In this document: positions 1-6,576 of the stretch, piece after piece
Position numbering within the stretch: the stretch's first letter is position 1
Layout: each line of letters starts with the position of its first letter
NCBI GenBank assembly: GCA_005773095.1
Contig: SXHT01000184.1
Coordinates: 1 to 10,116 of the forward strand
Origin: Planctomycetaceae bacterium
GTDB taxonomy: Bacteria; Planctomycetota; Planctomycetia; Pirellulales; PALSA-1355
Reading direction: 5' to 3'
DNA length: 10,116 nucleotides
Translations under genes and position numbers: made by a program
Notes under the pieces: generated by a model
The model's database searches: none
Told to the model about the DNA's origin: nothing
The model's input: only the letters and a program-made list of their open reading frames with translations

Positions 1-379
1 AACAGAACAGCCCACTGTACAGAATGATGCCCGACGAAAACACGAGCATCACCATCAGCGACGCGAAGAACACGTTGTAAATCGCATGCACGGTCTGCGC
101 GTGCGTGGCCGCGTTGCCGATCGAGTTGGTCAGAAACCGAAAGGCGCCGCCGAACAGCACAAACAGACCGATCCAGAAGAACAGGCTTAGAAGGATCACC
201 AGCGAGACGCGCAGTCGGGAGGTTTCGACCGCCTGCCGAAAACTGATGGCAAACGTGCGCCAGCGCAGTCGCCAAAACGCGCGGCCCTCCTCGGCCACGG
301 ATGGAAGCCGGGATCCGCTTGCCTCGGCGGCGCCCGCGTCCGTCACTTGGGGCAAAGGCAGGCTCGCGGCGACGTTCAT
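1..379 (-). CDS. ABC transporter permease, ABC-2 type (partial, C-terminus beyond left edge)
   Basis: The 126 visible residues start at an ATG on the minus strand that overlaps the stop of the ABC ATPase gene in an ATGA junction. A strong GGAGGT sits six bases upstream, inside the ATPase gene, and fixes the start. The protein opens with about 35 Ala/Ser/Pro-rich residues, then a basic amphipathic stretch (about 35-57), a first hydrophobic helix at about 58-82 and a second at about 102-124, where the window ends. A long cytoplasmic N-terminus followed by membrane helices, directly downstream of an ATPase, fits the membrane half of an ABC exporter in the inner membrane. The substrate cannot be read from this piece. 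The ABC-permease role is inferred from position and hydrophobicity, since no family motif is visible in the fragment. Confidence 0.8.
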   Translation of the reverse strand, partial: MNVAASLPLPQVTDAGAAEASGSRLPSVAEEGRAFWRLRWRTFAISFRQAVETSRLRVSLVILLSLFFWIGLFVLFGGAFRFLTNSIGNAATHAQTVHAIYNVFFASLMVMLVFSSGIILYSGLFC

Positions 380-1182
380 GGCTGCACCTCCGGCGCGCTG
401 GCGGCCGCCTCCTGACGATCATCGCTGTGCATGCCCCGGATGGAATCGATCTCGCGATCGTTCGTCGCCGTCAGGCTCAGGTACAAGTGCTCGAGCGATG
501 ACTCGTGCAGTGACAGCTCGTTTTGCAACTGGCCCACGGTGCCCAGGAACCGCAGACGGCCCTGATCGACGATCCCGACACGGTCGGAGATTTCCTCCGC
601 CACGCTCAGTAAGTGCGTGGACATGAAAATCGTCATGCCGTGCGCCACCTTAACGCGCAAAAGGTCTTTGACGAGCCGGACGCTGCGCGGGTCCAGCCCC
701 ACCAGAGGTTCGTCGATTACCAGCACCGAAGGCTCGTGAATCAGCGCCGCCGCAAAGGCCAGCCGTTGCTTCATTCCGTGCGAATAGGTTTCCGTCAAAT
801 CGTCGACAAAGGAGGAAAGTTCGAAGGACGCAATCTGCTCGGTGATTTGCTGTCGCGCATGCTCGCAATCAAGCGCATGCATGTCGGCAATAAACAGCAG
901 GAACTCCCGTCCCGTGAGCTTCTCGTAAAGCTGCGGCGTGTCGGGGACGTAGCCCAGTAGCCGGTTCGCCTTCCGGCTCTCGCGGACCACATCGTACCCG
1001 CAGAGTTTTACGGTGCCCGTGCTCGGACGAAGCAGTCCGACAAGCATCTTGATGGCGGTCGTCTTTCCGGCGCCATTCGGACCCAGCAGCGCAAAGAGCT
1101 CTCCACGGGGGATACGTAAGTCGAGTCCCGCCACGGCGAGTTTCGCTCCATAACGGCGGGTAACGTTCTCAAACTCAACCAT
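376..1182 (-). CDS. ABC transporter ATP-binding protein (EcsA-like)
   Basis: This 268-residue protein hydrolyses ATP to drive a membrane permease, most likely the one encoded just downstream. Walker A is GPNGAGKTT (34-42). The segment after the helical entry reads GYVPDTPQLYEKLTG (77-91), with Asp-Thr-Pro where many ABC proteins carry the Q-loop Gln, as in EcsA-type ATPases. The signature is the variant YSHGMKQR (133-140), Walker B is VLVIDEP (153-159), the D-loop is GLDP (162-165) and the switch His is in STH (188-190). All catalytic parts are present, so it should be active. Residues from about 240 form a polar, probably disordered tail. The start ATG lies three bases after the stop of the upstream membrane-anchored gene and has no Shine-Dalgarno of its own, so translation is probably coupled. 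The ABC ATPase call is secure; import versus export and the substrate are not visible, though the ABC-2 style argues for export. Confidence 0.95.
   Translation of the reverse strand: MVEFENVTRRYGAKLAVAGLDLRIPRGELFALLGPNGAGKTTAIKMLVGLLRPSTGTVKLCGYDVVRESRKANRLLGYVPDTPQLYEKLTGREFLLFIADMHALDCEHARQQITEQIASFELSSFVDDLTETYSHGMKQRLAFAAALIHEPSVLVIDEPLVGLDPRSVRLVKDLLRVKVAHGMTIFMSTHLLSVAEEISDRVGIVDQGRLRFLGTVGQLQNELSLHESSLEHLYLSLTATNDREIDSIRGMHSDDRQEAAASAPEVQP
386..391 (-). promoter_or_regulatory. Shine-Dalgarno site for the permease gene
   Basis: GGAGGT lies six bases before the permease ATG, within the last codons of the ATPase gene. It supports translation of the permease from the ATGA overlap and indicates coupled expression of the two ABC subunits. 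Confidence 0.7.
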
Positions 1183-1185
1183 GGG

Positions 1186-2211
1186 TCAATTGCGATTGCG
1201 GGTCGGCATGCCCCATTCACGGGTGCTGCGCTGTAACCTTCCCGTTTCACGAATCGACAATCGCGACCAAATCCGTTGCGCATGCTTGGAAGTGAGCGGA
1301 CCATCCCAGTCCTTTCCCAGCGTGCTGTTGAGCCCCTCGAGGAGCCTCTTGCCATCGTCCGGCGACAGTCGCACAAACTGCAATCGCGAGTTGAATACAT
1401 TCACTTCTTGCTTGAGCACCAGACCATCATGGCGGACCCACAGTCTGCCGCGAGACTCTTGCCCAGAGATCGCCCCCGAGCCGGCCTCGCTGCGATATAC
1501 CACCAACAGCACCTCGCACGCCTCGTTGTTCCAAAGAATTGAATCATCGCGCTCCACCGTGGCCTGCAGGATGTCCATCGGGCTGTCCATCGGGCGGAAG
1601 GGACTGTAGATTGGCATCGTCCAGGTCTGCCCCTTGCGCAGTCCCGGAAGATTCGCCTGCGGCGAAAGCTCGTCGCCCACCAGCGCATCCGGGGGGAGAT
1701 ATTTTTCGGTGTGATACGAGAAATCGCCCGACTGAATGGATAGCTTGAGCTGCGAACCTTCCATCGTGCCATGCATGCGTATGGCATCAGGAATGTTCGC
1801 CAGCCGCACTTTCGATTCGAAGCCCACCAGATGATCGAGCGGGTCGATTTCCAGCCGGCTTTGCGCATCCATGTCCAGACTGCCCAGGCGAAACAGCAGG
1901 GGCCGCACAATCGCGCCCAACCAGCCGGGCGCCATCTCATTGAGCGGCAATTGACTGAAGAACACGCGACTGTGGATCTCGCGCATATTGTCTACCTGCT
2001 CCACAACCCTACTGGCGGCGAATCCCACCGATTCATCGTTCCAACGTATCACCCAGCATACGGGGGGCTGCTCGGTGGAATTGCTCAGGATGGCTTTGTA
2101 ACTGGGCGGCTCGCCGACTTGCAGCGGTGGAAGCACTTTCACCACCACCAGCCAGCTCATCGCCGCCAGCCATACCAGAACAACCGCAGTATTGAACGCG
2201 CGACCACCCAT
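1186..2211 (-). CDS. membrane-anchored protein of unknown function, first gene of the ABC operon
   Basis: I do not recognise this 341-residue protein with certainty. It starts with a single hydrophobic helix (about 8-26), which looks like an uncleaved anchor, followed by a roughly 310-residue soluble part expected outside the cytoplasmic membrane. The middle and C-terminal half has a beta-rich look, with recurring segments such as WTMPIYSPF (197-205), EVLLVVYRSEAG (233-244) and GRLWVRHDGLVLKQEV (255-270). The last pattern recalls secreted domains in which strands end in a basic or aromatic residue, as in DUF3108-like or transglutaminase-associated proteins, but this is only a resemblance. The C-terminus is Arg-rich. 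AAGAGGT lies nine bases upstream of the ATG. The stop is three bases from the ATPase start, so it is probably co-transcribed with the ABC genes and may be an extracytoplasmic accessory subunit. That role is inference from position. Confidence 0.8.
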   Translation of the reverse strand: MGGRAFNTAVVLVWLAAMSWLVVVKVLPPLQVGEPPSYKAILSNSTEQPPVCWVIRWNDESVGFAASRVVEQVDNMREIHSRVFFSQLPLNEMAPGWLGAIVRPLLFRLGSLDMDAQSRLEIDPLDHLVGFESKVRLANIPDAIRMHGTMEGSQLKLSIQSGDFSYHTEKYLPPDALVGDELSPQANLPGLRKGQTWTMPIYSPFRPMDSPMDILQATVERDDSILWNNEACEVLLVVYRSEAGSGAISGQESRGRLWVRHDGLVLKQEVNVFNSRLQFVRLSPDDGKRLLEGLNSTLGKDWDGPLTSKHAQRIWSRLSIRETGRLQRSTREWGMPTRNRN

Positions 2212-2362
2212 CGGCTTGTGACCTCTTCGTGCCTAGCTGGTTCCTCGTCCGCTCACCGACGCCATGTCGCCCCCTTGGCCGCTGCCCTGGGGCCAGCAAT
2301 CGACATTGCATCAATCCGCAAAACCGCCCATGATACGACCGGTTTTCCCGAGGTCTTCCCCG

Positions 2363-2368
2363 AAGGGA
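2363..2368 (+). promoter_or_regulatory. Shine-Dalgarno site deciding the cyclophilin start
   Basis: AAGGGA six bases before the ATG at 2375. It favours this internal start over the upstream ATG at 2264, and only the 2375 start puts a lipoprotein signal peptide at the N-terminus. Confidence 0.65.
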
Positions 2369-2374
2369 ATTATA

Positions 2375-3031
2375 ATGCGGCGCGTGCGATTTGTCTCTCT
2401 GCTGGCTCTAAATTTTGGTTTCTGGGTGTTTCTGACGGGTTGCGGCAAGAGCGCCAACACCGCCAGCATGGACGCAGGCGGCGGCGAACTGCCAGCGGGG
2501 CCTAAAAAGAGCGCATACGACGACGCGCGCCCGGCCGTGCTGATTCGCACGTCCCTGGGAGAAATCTCGGTCGATCTCGACGTCGAACATGCCCCGATCG
2601 CGGTCGATAACTTTCTGGCCTACGTGGGGCGTCGCCATTACGACGGCACGATTTTTCACCAGGTGGAGGCAGGCTACATGGCGCTTGGTGGTGGCTTTGA
2701 CGCGGATCTCAAACCACGCCGACCCGAATTTTCGATCCGCAACGAAGCGCACCATGGCGTGAAAAACCTGCGAGGCACGCTGGCCATGGCCCGCGCTCCC
2801 GACGAGATCGACAGCGCCACCAACCAGTTCTTCTTCAACCTGGCCGACAACCCCAATCTTGATCACCGCGATCGCACGCCGGGGGGCTACGGCTATTGCG
2901 CGTTCGGCAAAATAACATCCGGCGATGACGTGCTGGAGAAAATCAGCGCGACCAGCGTCGCCGACCAGCCGGATTTCCCGCAGATGCCCACCACGCCGAT
3001 CGTGATCGAGTCGATCCGCCGCGTGCGTTAG
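2375..3031 (+). CDS. peptidyl-prolyl cis-trans isomerase, cyclophilin type, lipoprotein
   Basis: Cyclophilins catalyse cis-trans isomerisation of peptidyl-proline bonds. This 218-residue form begins with a lipoprotein signal peptide: basic MRRVR, a hydrophobic core, and lipobox LTGC with Cys23. It is therefore expected to be lipid-anchored and to act outside the cytoplasm. A low-complexity linker (24-50) precedes a PpiB-like domain (about 54-217) with APIAVDNF (73-80), YDGTIFH (89-95), GGGF (105-108), RGTLAMARA (133-141), NQFFFN (150-155) and GYGYCAFGK (171-179). The catalytic Arg that normally follows FH is Gln96, and the usual Gln before GGGF is Leu104, so activity may be low or altered. 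A longer reading from 2264 would add 37 residues before the signal peptide and lacks support. It is transcribed divergently from the ABC operon across a 163-base gap. The family call is secure; catalytic activity is doubtful. Confidence 0.92.
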   Translation: MRRVRFVSLLALNFGFWVFLTGCGKSANTASMDAGGGELPAGPKKSAYDDARPAVLIRTSLGEISVDLDVEHAPIAVDNFLAYVGRRHYDGTIFHQVEAGYMALGGGFDADLKPRRPEFSIRNEAHHGVKNLRGTLAMARAPDEIDSATNQFFFNLADNPNLDHRDRTPGGYGYCAFGKITSGDDVLEKISATSVADQPDFPQMPTTPIVIESIRRVR

Positions 3032-3110
3032 CCTTCTCCCTCTCGCTTTGCGCCCGGACGGTGCCCGGCGGAGTTCGGCCGCAGGTGGGGGGCCGGTACC
3101 GCATATCTCC

Positions 3111-3145
3111 CACGGATTAAGCCCATTGCGCCGGCCTAATCCGTG
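3111..3145. repeat. inverted repeat downstream of the cyclophilin gene
   Basis: CACGGATTA (3111-3119) is perfectly repeated in inverse as TAATCCGTG (3137-3145), with 17 bases between the arms. It lies 80 bases after the cyclophilin stop and 64 bases before the next start. The spacer is long and no T-run follows, so a classic intrinsic terminator is not well supported. A REP-like element or a protein-binding palindrome is equally possible. Confidence 0.5.
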
Positions 3146-3195
3146 CGCAATTCGTTGTGATACTTGGTATCGTATAGAAGTTGCCATTTGCATTC

Positions 3196-3200
3196 AAGGA
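3196..3200 (+). promoter_or_regulatory. Shine-Dalgarno site deciding the M20 amidohydrolase start
   Basis: AAGGA eight bases before the ATG at 3209. The in-frame upstream start at 3164 would add 15 residues unlike the family and has no comparable site. Confidence 0.6.
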
Positions 3201-3208
3201 AATCCGCC

Positions 3209-4546
3209 ATGAAGACGGTCGAACCTCTCCAACGACGCATCTGCGAAGCGATTGATGCCCATCGCGATGAGATCGTCGGCATCGGTGAAGCGATCATGGA
3301 TGCACCGGAACTGGGCTTCAAGGAGCATCAGACAGCAGATCGTGTCAAGGAAGTCTTCAGGTGTGCCGGCTTGTCGTACGACGACGGCCTTGCGTTGACC
3401 GGAGTTAGAGCGGTCTTGCAGGGAGCGCAGCCGGGTCCGACCGTGGCATTGATGGGGGAACTCGATGCGCTGTTGGTACCGGATCATCCTCGTGCATGCG
3501 CGACGACAGGCGCCGCGCATGCCTGCGGACACAATGCGCAGATCGCCGGCATGCTCGGAGCCGCCATCGGGCTGACGCAATCAGGCGTGGCGAAGGACCT
3601 GGCGGGTCGAGTTGTGTTCCTGGCGGTTCCGGCCGAGGAATACGTCGAAATCGAATACCGAATCGGGCTAACCAAGCGCGGAGATACGACATTCCTGACA
3701 GGAAAACAGGAATTGATCAAGCTTGGACTGTTCGACGATGTCGATATGGCCATCATGATTCATTCCACGAGCCCCGACGTGCATGAAGGGAGTGCCGGGT
3801 TGTCGCCGTCATCCAATGGCTTTGTGGCCAAGAGCATTCGCTTTCTGGGCAAGGCGTCTCACGCCGGTGCGTATCCTGAGCGAGGGATCAACGCGCTCAA
3901 TGCGGCCCAGCTCGCGCTGAGCGCCATCAACGCGCAGCGAGAAACTTTTCGCGATGAGGACTGTGTTCGTGTCCATCCGATCATCACGAAGGGGGGCGAC
4001 CTGGTGAATATCGTTCCCTCCGAAGTTTGCCTGGAAACGTATGTGCGCGCCAAGACGCCGGATGCCATGCTGGATGCCGCGATGAAGGTCGATCGCGCCT
4101 CGCGCGGAGCGGCAATGGCGCTGGGATGTCGCGTTGAAATTGAAACGGTTCCCGGCAATTTGCCGCTACGGAACGATCCCCGTCTGGCCGAGCTCTTCCG
4201 GAAAAATGTCACGGTACTGTTCGGCGATCGGGAATATCGGGATTATGCGCACAGCGGGGGATCGACCGATGCAGGGGACTTAAGCCAGCTCATGCCAGTA
4301 CTGCATCCCATGATGACAGGCGCAGAAGGTTCTCATCATCAGATCGACTGGCAGATTGCCGATTCCAACGCCGGCTATGTGTTGCCGGCAAAGTCCCTGG
4401 CAATGATGGCCGTCGAGCTTCTGCACAACGATGCGGTGCTGGCCCGTGACGTCTTGTCACAATTCGTGCCTGAGATGACGAAAGAGGAGTATCTCGATCG
4501 GCAACGGGCAGTATTCCGCAGCGAGACGTTCGACGGGAATCTGTAA
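3209..4546 (+). CDS. M20 family metallo-amidohydrolase (AbgB-like)
   Basis: This 445-residue enzyme belongs to the M20 metallopeptidase/amidohydrolase family, which cleaves N-acyl or aminobenzoyl-amino-acid amide bonds with a two-metal centre. No signal peptide is seen, so it is probably cytoplasmic. Visible landmarks are DAPELGFKEH (31-40), GELDALLVP (83-91), HACGHN (104-109) with probable metal ligands Cys106 and His108, AVPAEE (139-144) with the catalytic/metal Glu pair, MIHSTSPD (183-190) with candidate ligand His185, SHAGAYPERGINALNA (217-232) of the dimerisation domain, GSTDAGDLS (351-359) and EGSHH (374-378) with the final His ligand. The FLTGKQELIKLGLFDDVD insert (162-179) and the STDAGDLS motif resemble the aminobenzoyl-glutamate hydrolase AbgB subgroup more than hippurate hydrolases or IAA-amino-acid hydrolases. 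The exact substrate cannot be stated. It stands alone, with 177 bases upstream and 431 downstream, so it is probably monocistronic. Confidence 0.9.
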   Translation: MKTVEPLQRRICEAIDAHRDEIVGIGEAIMDAPELGFKEHQTADRVKEVFRCAGLSYDDGLALTGVRAVLQGAQPGPTVALMGELDALLVPDHPRACATTGAAHACGHNAQIAGMLGAAIGLTQSGVAKDLAGRVVFLAVPAEEYVEIEYRIGLTKRGDTTFLTGKQELIKLGLFDDVDMAIMIHSTSPDVHEGSAGLSPSSNGFVAKSIRFLGKASHAGAYPERGINALNAAQLALSAINAQRETFRDEDCVRVHPIITKGGDLVNIVPSEVCLETYVRAKTPDAMLDAAMKVDRASRGAAMALGCRVEIETVPGNLPLRNDPRLAELFRKNVTVLFGDREYRDYAHSGGSTDAGDLSQLMPVLHPMMTGAEGSHHQIDWQIADSNAGYVLPAKSLAMMAVELLHNDAVLARDVLSQFVPEMTKEEYLDRQRAVFRSETFDGNL

Positions 4547-4977
4547 GACTTCTTCCATTGCCGGATCGAATTTCACATGCGGTTTGGCGGGACACGCATC
4601 CCTGGAAGGAGGAGCGTTGCCGCCCACTCACGGCGGGTGATCGCCGGGCTCCGCGGGGAGGTGTTTCACGCCTGGTCATTTTCCTGGTTTCCTGACCGGC
4701 TCAACGCCGGTCTTCCCCAGGCGGACGAATCGCGCCAGAAGGAGGCTCAATTTCGCTCGGCGTGTTCACGCTGCACGGCGGCCTCATCCGTTCCCGTCTC
4801 TTTACCCCACCCATGAAAAGCCCTCTGGAATTTCTCCCCCAATTAACCCACAATCGTGAGGCTCACAGCAACGGTGTGCCGTGCGCAAAGAATCACCGGC
4901 GGCTGAGCGGGATGCGGTAACCGCGGCCAGCGAATGTGAACCCTGTATTCCGCTCCAGGCCTTACGCTTTGTGTCCC
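4547..4977. other. intergenic region between the M20 and scpA genes
   Basis: These 431 bases hold no gene I can support. A reading frame at 4577-4816 is Arg/Ser/Ala-rich with no family character and no start signal. The region contains a perfect AAGGAGG at 4606-4612 that serves only an eight-codon frame starting with TTG at 4617, and a clean hairpin at 4694-4712. No convincing promoter for scpA is seen. Confidence 0.5.
4694..4712 (+). terminator. hairpin, possible terminator of the M20 gene
   Basis: GACCGGC, a TCAAC loop, then GCCGGTC: a perfect seven-base-pair stem, followed by TTCCCC. It is about 150 bases after the M20 stop. The short pyrimidine tract is not a proper T-run, so termination is uncertain. 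Confidence 0.4.
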
Positions 4978-5757
4978 ATGTCCTTTCGCGTCGAATTGGA
5001 AATATTTCGCGGTCCGCTTGATCTGCTCCTGTACCTCGTGCGCAAACATGAGGTGGAGATCACGGAGATTCCGATCGCGCCCATTACCGATCAGTTTTTG
5101 GAGTATCTGGCGGTGCTCCAGCAGATCGACGTGAACGCGGTCGGCGATTTTCTGGAGATGGCGAGCACGCTGATCGAGATCAAATCGCGAATGGTGCTGC
5201 CGCGCGGCGGTGAGGAAGAAGAACCGCTGGACGATCCGCGTCAAGAGTTGGTGCAGCGCCTTCTGGAATACAAGAAGTTCAAAGACGCTGCCAGCATGTT
5301 GGAAGAGCGTAGCCGGGCATGGCAAGAGCATTTTCCACGGTTGGGGAGCGACCTGCCGCCGCGTGAGCGGAATCTGGCGGCGGAGGACATCCAGGAGGTC
5401 GAACTCTGGGACCTGGTGAGCGCCTTTGGCCGTATGATGCGTGACAGCCTGGCGGCGAAGCCCTCCAGCATCGTCTACGACGATACGCCGATTCACGTTT
5501 ATATGGCAGGCATTCTAGCGAGGATCCATGCCGATGGGCGCGTTGCGTTCAGCACGCTATTCGAGCTCGGCATGCACAAATCGGCGATGGTCAGTATCTT
5601 TTTGGCAACGCTGGAATTGGTGCGACACCACGATGTGCGTTTCGAGCAGAACGAATTGTTTGGCGAGATTTGGCTGTCGCCGGGAGAATCGACTCCAATG
5701 CCGATTGATGCCGCGAACGTGGATCAGTACGAGCACGGCGGCAGAACAGACCTTTAA
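4978..5757 (+). CDS. scpA: segregation and condensation protein A (kleisin subunit of SMC complex)
   Basis: ScpA is the kleisin that bridges the heads of the SMC dimer and, with ScpB, forms the bacterial condensin that compacts and separates chromosomes. The 259-residue protein has the hallmark N-terminus VELEIFRGPLDLLLYLVRKH (5-24), the IPIAPITDQFLEYL segment (31-44), the SMC-binding helix MASTLIEIKSRMVLP (61-75), an acidic linker (79-86), a LLEYKKFKDAA helix (95-105) and a C-terminal winged-helix region around FSTLFELGMHKSAMVSIFLATLELV, starting near 191. The start at MSFRVEL matches the family. An upstream ATG at 4936 would add 14 residues of no family character, and neither start has a clear Shine-Dalgarno. 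ScpB usually lies next to ScpA but is not in this window; instead an unknown gene follows 51 bases downstream. The family call is secure, the start slightly less so. Confidence 0.94.
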   Translation: MSFRVELEIFRGPLDLLLYLVRKHEVEITEIPIAPITDQFLEYLAVLQQIDVNAVGDFLEMASTLIEIKSRMVLPRGGEEEEPLDDPRQELVQRLLEYKKFKDAASMLEERSRAWQEHFPRLGSDLPPRERNLAAEDIQEVELWDLVSAFGRMMRDSLAAKPSSIVYDDTPIHVYMAGILARIHADGRVAFSTLFELGMHKSAMVSIFLATLELVRHHDVRFEQNELFGEIWLSPGESTPMPIDAANVDQYEHGGRTDL

Positions 5758-5797
5758 GCTCGGCGAAGTGCCGTAAGATTTGCTGAGTCACCTTGGT

Positions 5798-5802
5798 GGA
5801 GG
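5798..5802 (+). promoter_or_regulatory. Shine-Dalgarno site for the zinc-ribbon hypothetical gene
   Basis: GGAGG six bases before the ATG at 5809. It is one of the best ribosome-binding sites in the window and supports this frame over the overlapping one starting at 5813. Confidence 0.7.
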
Positions 5803-5808
5803 TTAACG

Positions 5809-6489
5809 ATGAGTGATTCCAGTCCAGATCGGCGTGCGAACGCCGCCCGCGAATTCAACGCGTCGCTGCATCGCGGCGATGGCGAGCAGGTTGTCACCAG
5901 CCTTTGTCTTGGCTTGGACTTGCTTCGCGATCAGCTTTTTTTTCGCGTCCATCGAGACGTTGAAAGCGTGTACGGCATCGACTCAATGCTTGTCCCCGTA
6001 TCGGCGTCAAAAACTGAACAGGTCACGAAAGTTGAGATCGAAGCATTTCAAGTCGCAAGCTCTTTTCTTGCCTCCCGTGAATTGGGCCAGTGCCCAGGCG
6101 ATGGCAATCGCTGGCTGCCGTGGCTCACGCAGCTGCGACTCGGAGACGACGCAAGCCCGAATGTTCAGGAGCGAATCGACAGTTATCTTGCCAAACAGGA
6201 CCACGAGCGCCGTCTGGCGTTTCTCGACGTGGTGTCCCGTTTCGCGCGCGAGGCCCGGTATGCGCCGCTGGTCTTGTTTCGGCTTTATCCGCGCGCAATC
6301 CAGATTGTCGTGGCGGTGGCATTCGGCAATGCGCAGCGGGCCCGCGAGATTCGTGACAAGCAAGTGGAAATCCTCCCCGCGATCGAGGGCTGCGAGGAGT
6401 GCCGCGGTCGTCTCCTGGCGAATGGCGCCCAGTGCGGCACTTGCGGCAATCCCGTCTGGACCTATGCTCGCATGAACATGGATGAGTGA
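5809..6489 (+). CDS. hypothetical protein with C-terminal CxxC/CxxC zinc-ribbon-like module
   Basis: I do not recognise this 226-residue protein. It is soluble, with no signal peptide or membrane helix. The N-terminal and central parts (about 1-185) look largely alpha-helical with a mix of acidic and basic residues. The C-terminus carries Cys195-x-x-Cys198 and Cys209-x-x-Cys212 with a ten-residue spacer, a good candidate zinc ribbon, followed by PVWTYARMNMDE. Further cysteines are at 33 and 95. A strong GGAGG precedes the start. It follows scpA by 51 bases on the same strand, so the two are probably co-transcribed, but a role in condensin function is only a possibility. Convergent KAS gene downstream. 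A run of eight T (5936-5943) encodes Leu-Phe-Phe at residues 43-45, and the +1 frame is also open over nearly the whole gene. Confidence 0.8.
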   Translation: MSDSSPDRRANAAREFNASLHRGDGEQVVTSLCLGLDLLRDQLFFRVHRDVESVYGIDSMLVPVSASKTEQVTKVEIEAFQVASSFLASRELGQCPGDGNRWLPWLTQLRLGDDASPNVQERIDSYLAKQDHERRLAFLDVVSRFAREARYAPLVLFRLYPRAIQIVVAVAFGNAQRAREIRDKQVEILPAIEGCEECRGRLLANGAQCGTCGNPVWTYARMNMDE

Positions 6490-6542
6490 TGCGGTCGGGC
6501 GCTCAGTTCGTTGGCGATGCGGCGTCGGGCATGGATCGACTG

Positions 6543-6556
6543 CCGCCTCATGGCGG
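6543..6556. terminator. short hairpin between convergent genes, possible bidirectional terminator
   Basis: CCGCC, loop TCAT, GGCGG: a perfect five-base-pair stem in the 87-base gap between two convergent genes. It has no T-run on either side; the call rests mainly on position. Confidence 0.25.
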
Positions 6557-6576
6557 AGCGCACGCGCCGCGTCGCA

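Noticed and set aside
2305..2335. Possible -35/-10 pair (TTGCAT, 17 bases, CATGAT) before the cyclophilin gene
   Set aside because: Only about half of the consensus bases match, which is not enough in this composition to claim a promoter.
1771..2505. A 244-codon plus-strand frame opposite the membrane-anchored gene and running into the cyclophilin start
   Set aside because: It overlaps two better-supported genes and is His/Gln/Arg-rich with no family character.
2408..3193. A 261-codon minus-strand frame opposite the cyclophilin gene
   Set aside because: The plus strand encodes an unmistakable lipoprotein cyclophilin; the opposite frame has Arg/Gly/Val-rich shadow composition.
4577..4816. 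A 79-codon frame in the gap before scpA
   Set aside because: Composition is Arg/Ser/Ala-rich without motif, its ATG lacks a ribosome-binding site and it crosses the hairpin at 4694-4712.
4843..5496. A 217-codon minus-strand frame opposite scpA
   Set aside because: ScpA hallmarks are on the plus strand; the antisense frame carries no recognisable domain.
5813..6475. A 220-codon frame on the plus strand overlapping the zinc-ribbon gene
   Set aside because: It is rich in Arg, Ser, Ala and Trp, has no motif and no ribosome-binding site, and spans the gene with the GGAGG site and CxxC pairs; a shadow frame.
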